Positions 57,336 to 64,000 of a stretch of DNA of 64,000 nucleotides are shown here, piece after piece. The DNA is taken from the NCBI RefSeq assembly GCF_003350475.1, contig NZ_QQAV01000010.1, forward strand, positions 1 to 64,000, written 5' to 3'. The position numbers were made by a program, and so were the translations under genes. The DNA comes from Pseudacidovorax intermedius. Lineage in GTDB: Bacteria > Pseudomonadota > Gammaproteobacteria > Burkholderiales > Burkholderiaceae_C. Every line of letters begins with the position of its first letter. The stretch's first letter is position 1. The notes beneath the pieces are model-generated. The model made no database searches. It had not been told where the DNA came from and saw only the letters and a list, made by a program, of their open reading frames with translations.

Positions 57336-58109
57336 TCAGTCCCTGTAGCCGGGGCTCTCGCGATCCAGCTTGCGCAGCAATGCCGGCCAGGCGATGTTGG
57401 CGCCCTGGCCGGTGGTGACCTTCTTCATCACCTGACTGATGCCGTCCATGATCTGCGGGTTGACGTGAACCAGCTCGCCGCCGGCCTGGGCGTCGATCTG
57501 GATGCGGCAGGCGTTCTCGAAGGTGTACATGTGCAGGAAGGCGTCGGCTACCGTCTTGCCCACGGTGAGCAGGCCGTGGTTGCGCAGCAGCATGTAGTTG
57601 TTGCGGCCCAGGTCCTGCTGCAGGCGCGGCTTCTCGTCGTCGCGCACGGCCACGCCTTCGTAGTCGTGATACGCCAGCGAGGCCAGCACGAAGGTGCTCT
57701 GCTGGCTGATCGGCAGCACGCCGCATTTCTGGGCGCTGACGGCCACGCCGGCACGGCTGTGGGTGTGCAGCACGCATTGCACGTCGTCGCGGGCCTCGTG
57801 GATGCAGCTGTGGATCACGAAGCCGGCCGGGTTGACCGGGTAGGGCGAGTCGATCAGCTTGTTGCAGTCCATGTCCACCTTGACCAGGCTGGAGGCCGTG
57901 ATCTCGTCGAACATCATCCCGTACGGGTTGATCAGGAAGTGATGGTCCGGCCCGGGGATGCGCGCGCTGATGTGGGTGAAGACCAGGTCGCTCCAGCCGT
58001 AGAGCGCCACGAGGCGGTAGCAGGCGGCGAGGTCCACGCGCAGCTGCCATTCCTCGTCGGAGACGAGGCGGCGGACTTCGCTGAGTTCGGCTTGGGTGGT
58101 GGCGTTCAT
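57336..58109 (-). CDS. class II aldolase/adducin family protein
   Basis: A 257-residue protein with the class II aldolase fold. Metal-ligand histidines are visible in LHTHSRAGVAVSA (about residue 115) and RNHGLLTVGKT (about 178). Family members act on sugar phosphates or related compounds; several burkholderial members of this length are of unknown substrate. It lies 48 bp before the GH3 lipoprotein gene and 76 bp after the HD gene on the same strand. Confidence 0.88.
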   Translation of the reverse strand: MNATTQAELSEVRRLVSDEEWQLRVDLAACYRLVALYGWSDLVFTHISARIPGPDHHFLINPYGMMFDEITASSLVKVDMDCNKLIDSPYPVNPAGFVIHSCIHEARDDVQCVLHTHSRAGVAVSAQKCGVLPISQQSTFVLASLAYHDYEGVAVRDDEKPRLQQDLGRNNYMLLRNHGLLTVGKTVADAFLHMYTFENACRIQIDAQAGGELVHVNPQIMDGISQVMKKVTTGQGANIAWPALLRKLDRESPGYRD

Positions 58110-58185
58110 GGGGGTCTCCTGGTGGGCCGCGGGGGCGGCAAGTTCGGATGGTCGCGGGGATGGGCAGCGGCGGCAGCGCGCGGGC

Positions 58186-58773
58186 TCAAGCCGCTTCTGT
58201 CGTCAGGGCCTTCTTGTAGATGCTCTGGCGCGGCTGGGCCATCAGGCGGCGCAACATGGGTTCGAACTCGGCGATGGGCAGCGTCTCGCCCTTGGGGTCG
58301 AAGGCCGGGTTGTCGTACAGCTCGCAGAACTCGGCCGTCCGCTCGAAGTTCGGATGGCTGCGGAACTGCTCGCGCAGGTCGCGGTCCAGCCCGATGTGGT
58401 GGAAGAAGTAATGGCCCTGGAAGATGCCGTGGTGCTTGACCATCCAGTGGTTCTCTTCGCTGACGAAGGGCTGCAGGATGGCCGCGGCGATGTCCGGATG
58501 GTTGAAGGCGCCCAGCGTGTCGCCGATGTCGTGCAGCAGGGCGCAGACCACGTATTCCTCGTCCCGGCCGTCGCGCAGGGCGCGGGTGGCAGTCTGCAGG
58601 CTGTGGGTGTAACGGTCTACCGGAAAGCCGCCGTAGTCGCCCTCCAGCAGCTTCAGGTGCGCCATGACCCGCTCGGGCAGCCCCCCGGCGAAGTGCATGA
58701 ACTCGCCACTGATGGCCTGCCAGTCCTCGCGCGTGCTGTCCTGCATGCGCACGAAAGTTGCCCTGTGGGCCAT
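58186..58773 (-). CDS. HD-domain oxygenase-like protein, PhnZ/MIOX-related
   Basis: A 195-residue HD-fold protein. VDRYTHSLQTATRAL (about residues 47-61) supplies the first His and CALLHDIGD (about 77-85) the HD pair; HWMVKHHGIFQGHYFFHH (about 105-122) supplies further metal histidines. The spacing is unlike classical HD phosphohydrolases and closer to mixed-valent di-iron PhnZ-like or MIOX-like oxygenases, an inference only. The ATG at 58771-58773 is chosen over a longer frame because upstream sequence belongs to the dispersed repeat. Confidence 0.8.
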   Translation of the reverse strand: MAHRATFVRMQDSTREDWQAISGEFMHFAGGLPERVMAHLKLLEGDYGGFPVDRYTHSLQTATRALRDGRDEEYVVCALLHDIGDTLGAFNHPDIAAAILQPFVSEENHWMVKHHGIFQGHYFFHHIGLDRDLREQFRSHPNFERTAEFCELYDNPAFDPKGETLPIAEFEPMLRRLMAQPRQSIYKKALTTEAA

Positions 58774-58875
58774 GGTCGTCTCCGTCGTTGTCGTGGGGGA
58801 GACGGCACTGTAGGCCTGCGCCGTAGGTGCCGTCTGTCCGGCAGACGACAGGACACCGCGGTGCCTCCTATCGGG

Positions 58876-59073
58876 CGAGGATCGAATGGCCGCGGAGCAG
58901 GCCACGCAAGGGCACCCGAGGAACTGGCTTCGCCAGGCCTCCGGGTGCGCCCCCCTCCAAGCGAAGGCGCCAGAGAGGGGCTGAGGGCCGCGGCTCCGAG
59001 CCTGCGAGTGCAGGCTTGGACGTGCCCGAAGAGCAGCCGCCTCTGGCGGCCACCCAGAGCCGCGAAGCGGCAT
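58876..59073. repeat. dispersed intergenic repeat, copy B (inverted)
   Basis: Reverse-complement relative of the block at 33336-33462: it contains GGCCGCGGAGCAGGCCAC, AACTGGCTTCGCCAGGCCT, GGTGCGCCCCCCTCC and AAGCGAAGGCGCCAGAGAGG in mirror order. An extra segment of about 80 bp before GCCGCGAAGCGGCAT is absent from copy A. It fills the 308-bp gap between the HD gene and trmB; no gene was seen here. Confidence 0.8.
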
Positions 59074-59081
59074 GGGAGGTG

Positions 59082-59822
59082 TCAGATCTTCTTGAACACC
59101 ACGTCCCACACGCCGTGGCCAAGCTTGATGCCACGGTTCTCGAATTTCGTGAGCGGCCGGTAGTCCGGCTTTGGCGCGAAACCGCCCGCATCGGGGGCGG
59201 CCGTGTTGGCCAGCAGCGGCTCGCCGGCCAGCACCTCGACCATCTGCTCGGCATAGGGCTGCCAGTCGGTCGCGCAGTGCAGGTAGCCGCCTGGGGCCAG
59301 GTGCTCGGCCAGCTGGCGCACGAAGCCCGGCTGGATCAGCCGGCGCTTGTGGTGGCGCTTCTTGTGCCAGGGGTCGGGAAAGAACACATGCGCGCCGGCC
59401 AGGCTGCCGGGCGGGATCATGTGCTGCAGCACCTCCACGGCATCGTGCGCCACGATGCGGATGTTGGCCAGGCCCTGTTCGCCCGCGCGCTTGAGCAGCG
59501 CGCCCACGCCGGGCTCGTGCACCTCGCAGCAGAGGAAGTTGTCGTCGGGGCGCACGCGCGCGATGTGCGCCGTGGCCTCGCCCATGCCGAAGCCGATCTC
59601 CAGCACGGTGGGCGCCGCGCGGCCGAAGGCCTGGGCGAAATCCAGCGGGGCGGGGCGGTAGGGAATCAGGTACTGCGCGCCGAAGTCCGCATAGGCGCGG
59701 GCCTGCGCATCGGTGGTGCGACCGGCGCGCCGCACGAAGCTGCGGATGCGGCGGTGGGGATGTTCGGTGTCGCCGGCTTCAGGCGGGGCAGCGGGGGAGT
59801 CGTTCGTTTCGTCGGCGGTCAC
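59082..59822 (-). CDS. trmB: tRNA (guanosine(46)-N7)-methyltransferase
   Basis: A 246-residue SAM methyltransferase. [16 protein letters not shown] (about residues 67-82) binds [19 protein letters not shown] follows, and [19 protein letters not shown] (about 140-158) is the TrmB catalytic motif. GTG 59822 gives a GTGA overlap with the gluQ stop and is preferred to an upstream ATG. It modifies position 46 of the variable loop. Confidence 0.95.
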   Translation of the reverse strand: MTADETNDSPAAPPEAGDTEHPHRRIRSFVRRAGRTTDAQARAYADFGAQYLIPYRPAPLDFAQAFGRAAPTVLEIGFGMGEATAHIARVRPDDNFLCCEVHEPGVGALLKRAGEQGLANIRIVAHDAVEVLQHMIPPGSLAGAHVFFPDPWHKKRHHKRRLIQPGFVRQLAEHLAPGGYLHCATDWQPYAEQMVEVLAGEPLLANTAAPDAGGFAPKPDYRPLTKFENRGIKLGHGVWDVVFKKI

Positions 59823-60721
59823 GGGGCGGGATTGTAAAGATCGGCCCACGGCGCGACCCAGCCCGCCAGGGCCTGTTGGAAGCCGTCTTCCAATCGTGCC
59901 GCGGGCAGCCCCAGGGCCTGCGCGGCGGCATCCAGTGCCGAGCGCGCGGCGGCCGGCGTGCCGGTGTCGATGGCGGCGGCCCCGTTCTGCTTGGACAGCT
60001 TCTCGCCATTGGCACCCAGCACCAGCGGCGTGTGCAGGTAGCGCGGCGTGGGCAGGCCCATCGCGCGCTGCAGCAGGATCTGGCGTGGCGTGTTGTCGGT
60101 CAGGTCGGCGCCGCGGACCACGTCGGTGATGCCCTGCTCGGCATCGTCCACGACGACCGCGAGCTGGTAGGCCCAGGGGCCGTCTGCGCGGCGCAGCACG
60201 AAGTCGCCGACCTCGTGCAGCACATCCTGGCGCTGTGCGCCCAGGCGGCGGTCGGTCCAGTCGACGAGGGGCGCGGACGCGCGCCAGGTGGCGAAGCGCC
60301 AGGCCCGCGCGGGCTTGCCGTTCAGGCCGTGGCGGCAGGTGCCGGGATAGACGCGCTCGCCATGGCGGTCATGGCGGATGCCCTGGGCGGCCAGCGCCGC
60401 GTCGATCTCGCGGCGGGTGCAGCCGCAGGGATAGGCCAGGTCGGCGTCGATCAGACGCGTCAGCGCGGCCTGATAACGATCGACACGCGCCGTCTGCCAG
60501 ACTGGCGCTTCGTCGGGCACGAGGCCGCAGGCGGCCAGCTGCTGCAGGATGTGTTCGCCCACGCCGGGCAGGCAGCGTTCGGTGTCGGCGTCCTCGATGC
60601 GCACCAGCCAGCGGCCGCCGGCCGCGCGCGCGTCCAGCCAACTGGCCAGCGCCGCCACCAGCGAGCCCGCATGCAGCGGCCCGGTGGGCGAGGGCGCGAA
60701 GCGGCCGATGTAGCCGGCCAC
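59819..60721 (-). CDS. gluQ: glutamyl-Q tRNA(Asp) synthetase
   Basis: A 300-residue paralogue of the GluRS catalytic domain that adds Glu to queuosine in tRNA-Asp. [27 protein letters not shown] (about residues 6-32) holds the HIGH-like motif and [11 protein letters not shown] follows. The CGC...C zinc cysteines lie near 98-128 and [10 protein letters not shown] is the KMSKS-like loop. It lacks a GluRS anticodon domain. The start codon is GTG at 60719-60721. Confidence 0.94.
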   Translation of the reverse strand: MAGYIGRFAPSPTGPLHAGSLVAALASWLDARAAGGRWLVRIEDADTERCLPGVGEHILQQLAACGLVPDEAPVWQTARVDRYQAALTRLIDADLAYPCGCTRREIDAALAAQGIRHDRHGERVYPGTCRHGLNGKPARAWRFATWRASAPLVDWTDRRLGAQRQDVLHEVGDFVLRRADGPWAYQLAVVVDDAEQGITDVVRGADLTDNTPRQILLQRAMGLPTPRYLHTPLVLGANGEKLSKQNGAAAIDTGTPAAARSALDAAAQALGLPAARLEDGFQQALAGWVAPWADLYNPAP

Positions 60722-60725
60722 GTGC

Positions 60726-61784
60726 TCAGATCACGGCCAGCGCCAGCTCCAGCCCCGAGACGAAGGCATCCTCGACCCGATGGCCGATGCACCAGTCGCC
60801 GGCGATGCCGATGCCCGAGGCGGCGTTCCAGAGGTGGCTGCGGCCGAGCGGCGTCTCGGTCTTGGCCTCGGTCCACAGGCGGGCCTGGGCGAAGGAGGGC
60901 TCGACGCGGATGCCGGTGATCTCGGCAAAGGCGCGTAGCAGCTTGGCCTGCACGCGGGGCGCGTCGTCGCCGATGTGCTCGGCCGACCATTCGGCGCTGG
61001 CCTGGACCGTCCAGCGCTCGATGCTGCCGCGGCCGGGCTTGGACGACTCGCGCGCCAGCCAGGCCACGCGGTGATGGGTGGAGCGGGCGCAGTTCCACTG
61101 CGGGCCCAGGTGCGGCAGGCCGGGCTGGCTGGCCTGCGCGAAGGCGATGTGCAGCGACCAGCAGGGCGCGATGCGCACCGGCGCCAGGGGTGCGGCCAGG
61201 GCCGGTGCCACGGACTGAAGAAGGCTGCGCGCCGCGCCGGCCGGCACGGCCAGCAGCACGGCGTCGAAGCCGGCATGCACGGCATGGTCGTCGCCGTCGC
61301 CCTGTGTGCGCAGCTGCCAGCGGCCGGGCTGCAGAGTGTCGGCCTCCAGTTGCGAGACGGTGGTGCCCAGGTGCAGGGCATCCCCCAGCGGCGCGGCCCA
61401 GTGGGCGGCCAGGGCATCCATGCGGGGCAGTCCGACCCAATGGGGCTCCAGGCCGGGCAGCGAGGCTTCGACCACGCGGCCCAGGGCATCGAGCACGCGC
61501 ACGGCGTTGGCGCTCCAGCGGCGGCATGGGGCGGCCGTGGCGTCCAGCGCCCGGCGGAAGCGCTCGTCGCGGACGGTGAAGTACTGGGCGCCGGTGTCGA
61601 AGCTGCCGGTGCGGCTGTCCAGGCCGGCCAGCCGCCCACCGGGCGTGGACGCCTGCTCGAACACCGCCACCTCCAGGCCGGCCTGCGCCAGCGTGCGCGC
61701 TGCCGCGAGGCCAGCGATGCCGGCGCCCACGATGGCAATGCGGCGGGTTGAGGAATCGGGGCGGTCGGCGGCGGTGAGGGGCAT
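60726..61784 (-). CDS. NAD(P)/FAD-dependent oxidoreductase, bacterial renalase-like
   Basis: A 352-residue flavoprotein. The dinucleotide motif [29 protein letters not shown] lies at residues 16-44; GGRLAG and [14 protein letters not shown] (about 60-73) are typical of renalase-like proteins. The C-terminal FAD block is [27 protein letters not shown]. Bacterial renalases oxidise 2- and 6-dihydro-NAD(P); this role is likely but unproven. The 4-bp gap to gluQ suggests co-transcription. Confidence 0.85.
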   Translation of the reverse strand: MPLTAADRPDSSTRRIAIVGAGIAGLAAARTLAQAGLEVAVFEQASTPGGRLAGLDSRTGSFDTGAQYFTVRDERFRRALDATAAPCRRWSANAVRVLDALGRVVEASLPGLEPHWVGLPRMDALAAHWAAPLGDALHLGTTVSQLEADTLQPGRWQLRTQGDGDDHAVHAGFDAVLLAVPAGAARSLLQSVAPALAAPLAPVRIAPCWSLHIAFAQASQPGLPHLGPQWNCARSTHHRVAWLARESSKPGRGSIERWTVQASAEWSAEHIGDDAPRVQAKLLRAFAEITGIRVEPSFAQARLWTEAKTETPLGRSHLWNAASGIGIAGDWCIGHRVEDAFVSGLELALAVI

Positions 61785-61912
61785 GGCGGCAGGTGGTGCG
61801 GACAGCGGGATGGTCGTCCGACTCTAACCGCACCGATGACGCCCCATGCTGCGCCAGCACAGGGCGCCCGGGTTTGTCCCTGTGCGCCGTGTCGCGTCGG
61901 CAGGTCTGCCGC

Positions 61913-62866
61913 TCAGCGGCCCCGATGCCGGGTCAGCAACGCTTCGCGCGTGCCGGGGTGTTCGAACTGCGACAGCCACCACTGCAGCGCCAGCCCGGGC
62001 TGTGCGGCACTGCGCACACGCCAGGCTGCATGCATGTGGGTGGTGGGCGACTGGCGCTCGGTGGGCAGGGCGACCAGATGACCGGCCTCCACGTAGGGCC
62101 GCGCCATCGGTTCGGGCAGGAAGCCGGCACCCAGCCCATGCAGCTGGGCATGCAGCTTGGCCTGCATGGTGGGCACGGTGAGCACGTCCTGCCCGGCCAG
62201 CAGGTTGACGTTCATGCCCTGCGAGAGCCGGGCCGAATCGGCCGCGGCGACGGCACGGTGCTGGCGCATCATGGCCTCGGTGACGGGCATGCTCGTGCGC
62301 GCCAGCGGATGGTTCGGCGCCACCGCGTACACGAAGGAGAGCTGGCCAAGCACGCAGCTGCGGATGCCGGTGCCGGTGAAGCCCAGGCCGTCCGCGTCGA
62401 GCACCGAGCCGATGGCCAGGTCGGCCTGGCCGCTGGTCAGCGCCTCGATGGTGCCCAGCAGGGTCTCGTCGCGCAGTTTCAGCCGCGTGGGTGGCGACAG
62501 GGCGTAGAAGGCGCCCACCAAGTCGTAGAGCGGGTCGCGGGCGATCACGCTGTCGATGGCGATGGTCAGCTGAGGCTCCCAGCCCGTGGCGATGCGGCGC
62601 ACGCGGTTGGCCACGGCGTCGATCTCGCCCAGCAGCCGCGCGGCGTCGCGCAGCAGTTCGCGGCCGGCTTCGGTCAGTTTGGCCTGGCGGGCGCTGCGGT
62701 CGAACAGCAGCACGTCCAGCGCATCCTCGATCTGCCGCACGCGGTAGGTGAGGGCCGAGGGCACCAGCCCCAGGCTGCGGGCGGCGGCGGCGAAGCTGCC
62801 GCGGTCGACCACGGTCTGCAGCATGGCCAGGGCGTCGGGCGTGAGGACTTCGCGGGCAGTCGGCAT
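61913..62866 (-). CDS. LysR family transcriptional regulator
   Basis: A 317-residue regulator. Winged helix-turn-helix about residues 10-70 (MLQTVVDRGSFAAAARSLGLVPSALTYRVRQIEDAL). The effector domain follows (about 95-300). ATG 62866 is chosen; an upstream TTG would add six residues and fall in the operator. It is divergent from the pirin gene, and the palindrome between them suggests it controls both genes. Confidence 0.92.
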   Translation of the reverse strand: MPTAREVLTPDALAMLQTVVDRGSFAAAARSLGLVPSALTYRVRQIEDALDVLLFDRSARQAKLTEAGRELLRDAARLLGEIDAVANRVRRIATGWEPQLTIAIDSVIARDPLYDLVGAFYALSPPTRLKLRDETLLGTIEALTSGQADLAIGSVLDADGLGFTGTGIRSCVLGQLSFVYAVAPNHPLARTSMPVTEAMMRQHRAVAAADSARLSQGMNVNLLAGQDVLTVPTMQAKLHAQLHGLGAGFLPEPMARPYVEAGHLVALPTERQSPTTHMHAAWRVRSAAQPGLALQWWLSQFEHPGTREALLTRHRGR

Positions 62867-62879
62867 GGCCGGATTGTCA

Positions 62880-62894
62880 TTCAAAAAATTTGAA
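62880..62894. promoter_or_regulatory. LysR-type palindrome between the regulator and pirin genes
   Basis: TTCAAAAAATTTGAA is a perfect 6+3+6 palindrome 14 bp before the LysR start and contains a T-N11-A pattern. It is AT-only at its core in GC-rich DNA. It is 143 bp before the pirin gene. Confidence 0.65.
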
Positions 62895-63036
62895 CGGCGT
62901 CTTCAATGCACTGCGGTTTCAAGCCGGGTACGCGGGCCTAAAGTTCATTCCATCGCGGCGCAGTTCGGTGCCGCCTACCGGGGAAGGCCGGCGCAGCAGG
63001 CGCCACCGCCAGCCCCATTCGAAGGAGTTCAACATC

Positions 63037-63738
63037 ATGCTGCAGATCCGCAAGTCCCAGGAACGTGGCTATGCCGACCATGGCTGGCTCAAGTCCTTTC
63101 ACAGCTTCTCGTTCGCCGGCTACTACGACCCCGCCTTCATGGGCTGGGGCAACCTGCGGGTGATCAACGAGGACCGCGTGGCCGCCGGCGCCGGCTTCGG
63201 CACCCATGGCCACCGCGACATGGAGATCATCAGCTACGTGCTCGACGGCGAGCTGGCCCACAAGGACAGCATGGGCAACATCGAATCGATCCCGCCCGGC
63301 GACGTCCAGCGCATGAGCGCCGGGCGGGGCGTGATGCACAGCGAGTTCAACCACAAGGCCGACCAGACCACGCACTTCCTGCAGATCTGGATCGAACCCA
63401 ATGTGCGCGGCATTCCGCCGGGCTACGAACAGAAGGCGGTCGACGTGGCCGACAAGCGCGGCAAGCTGGCCCTGGTGGCGGCGCCCGAGGGCGAGGCCGC
63501 GTCGGTGAGCATGCATGCCGACGCGCGGCTCTATGCCGGCCTGTTCGACGGAGACGAGTCGGCCGAGCTGAAGCTCGACCCGGCCCGCAAGGCCTACGTG
63601 CACCTGATCCGCGGCGCGCTGGAAGTCAACGGCCAGCGCCTGCAGGGCGGCGATGCGGCGATGATCGCGGCCGAGTCGCAGCTGAGCCTCAAGGGCGGCC
63701 AGGACGCCGAGGTGCTGGTGTTCGATCTGGCGCCTTGA
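63037..63738 (+). CDS. pirin family protein
   Basis: A 233-residue bicupin. The N-terminal pirin motif FAGYYDPAFMGWGNLRVINEDRV and metal-binding FGTHGHRDMEIISYVLDGELAHKDS (His ligands) are present, with GRGVMHSEFN near 103. YhhW-type pirins cleave quercetin or act as redox sensors. AAGGAG precedes ATG 63037, which sets the start within a longer frame. Divergent LysR gene upstream. Confidence 0.93.
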   Translation: MLQIRKSQERGYADHGWLKSFHSFSFAGYYDPAFMGWGNLRVINEDRVAAGAGFGTHGHRDMEIISYVLDGELAHKDSMGNIESIPPGDVQRMSAGRGVMHSEFNHKADQTTHFLQIWIEPNVRGIPPGYEQKAVDVADKRGKLALVAAPEGEAASVSMHADARLYAGLFDGDESAELKLDPARKAYVHLIRGALEVNGQRLQGGDAAMIAAESQLSLKGGQDAEVLVFDLAP

Positions 63739-63747
63739 TGCCCGGAC

Positions 63748-63776
63748 GAAGCGGCCCGCCCTGTGCGGGCCGTTTC
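63748..63776 (+). terminator. hairpin after the pirin gene
   Basis: GAAGCGGCCCGC and GCGGGCCGTTTC form a 12-bp stem with one mispair around CCTGT, 9 bp past the stop. The T-run is short, so termination strength is uncertain. Confidence 0.65.
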
Positions 63777-63874
63777 GCAGCCGATACCCTCGGCGGTGCC
63801 GTTGGTCAGGCGGCGACACCGTTCATTGTTTCCAATCCGTCCCACCGATTTTTTCAACGCAAGGAGCTACTTCC

Positions 63875-64000
63875 ATGGCCATCACCCAGACCTCCAACAC
63901 CACCCCGACCCAGGACGCTGCCGCCCTGGTCGGCCGCGTGTTCATCTCGATGCTGTTCCTGCCCGCGGGCTGGGGCAAGCTCACCGGCTTCGCGGGCACC
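63875..64000 (+). CDS. DoxX family membrane protein, N-terminal part
   Basis: The first 42 codons are present (MAITQTSNTTPTQDAAALVG...) before the right edge. The ALVGRVFISMLFLPAGWGKLTGF segment is the start of a DoxX domain with its first membrane helix. AAGGAG lies 11 nt before ATG. It follows pirin as often seen, consistent with LysR control of both. Confidence 0.82.
   Translation, partial: MAITQTSNTTPTQDAAALVGRVFISMLFLPAGWGKLTGFAGT

Noticed and set aside
56100-58439. 779-residue plus-strand open frame opposite the GH3 and aldolase genes
   Set aside because: It crosses three minus-strand genes that have clear motifs and good starts, and has no conserved segment itself.

Overview
The window is very GC-rich, densely coded DNA from a betaproteobacterial chromosome. 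Gene content and arrangement point to Burkholderiales and most likely Comamonadaceae (Acidovorax/Variovorax/Hydrogenophaga-like): a sigma factor-DUF3619-DUF3106-RDD operon, ilvBHC-pssA-leuA, cydDCABX, a Bug-type solute receptor and aat-bpt. The genus cannot be fixed from sequence reading alone. Nothing looks like a phage, plasmid or insertion sequence, and no tRNA, rRNA or CRISPR array was seen.

Layout. 1-3427 (minus): a tightly overlapping operon led by an ECF-type sigma factor, followed by DUF3619, DUF3106, RDD, dgkA and a LOG-family nucleotide phosphoribohydrolase. 3538-11809 (plus): branched-chain amino acid synthesis (ilvB, ilvH, ilvC), pssA, then two different 2-isopropylmalate synthases in tandem behind a leucine-rich leader peptide and an attenuator-like terminator. 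11862-15502: a D-Ala-D-Ala endopeptidase, an IclR regulator and the N-degron transferases Bpt and Aat. 15696-24336: a response regulator, a six-TM hybrid kinase and a 2098-residue protein fusing a GMC oxidoreductase, an alpha/beta hydrolase and a PhoD-like phosphatase. This protein is the most unusual object in the window. 24306-26411: pobA and a divergent IclR-type regulator with a three-repeat operator. 26924-33326: the complete cytochrome bd operon cydDCABX. 33537-39990: a threonine/serine dehydratase, cobalamin late-pathway genes cobQ, cobT, cobS and cobC, a deaminase and an esterase. 40063-47331: nth, a ferritin-like protein, thpR, alaS, a ketopantoate reductase-like gene, and a TetR regulator with twin operators facing a DUF1348 gene. 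47381-53049: a PAS kinase, a response regulator broken by an in-frame TAG, a NrtABD/CynABD-like ABC importer and cyanase, together a cyanate-use island. 53318-64000: a Bug receptor, a GH3 lipoprotein, a class II aldolase, an HD protein, trmB, gluQ, a renalase-like flavoprotein, a LysR/pirin divergent pair and the start of a DoxX gene.

Regulatory structure visible directly in the DNA includes the leu attenuator, the PobR-like operator, a 28-bp AT-rich palindrome before cydD, paired TetR operators, a LysR palindrome, and several perfect terminators. Two inverted copies of a dispersed repeat lie 25 kb apart (33.3 kb and 58.9 kb).
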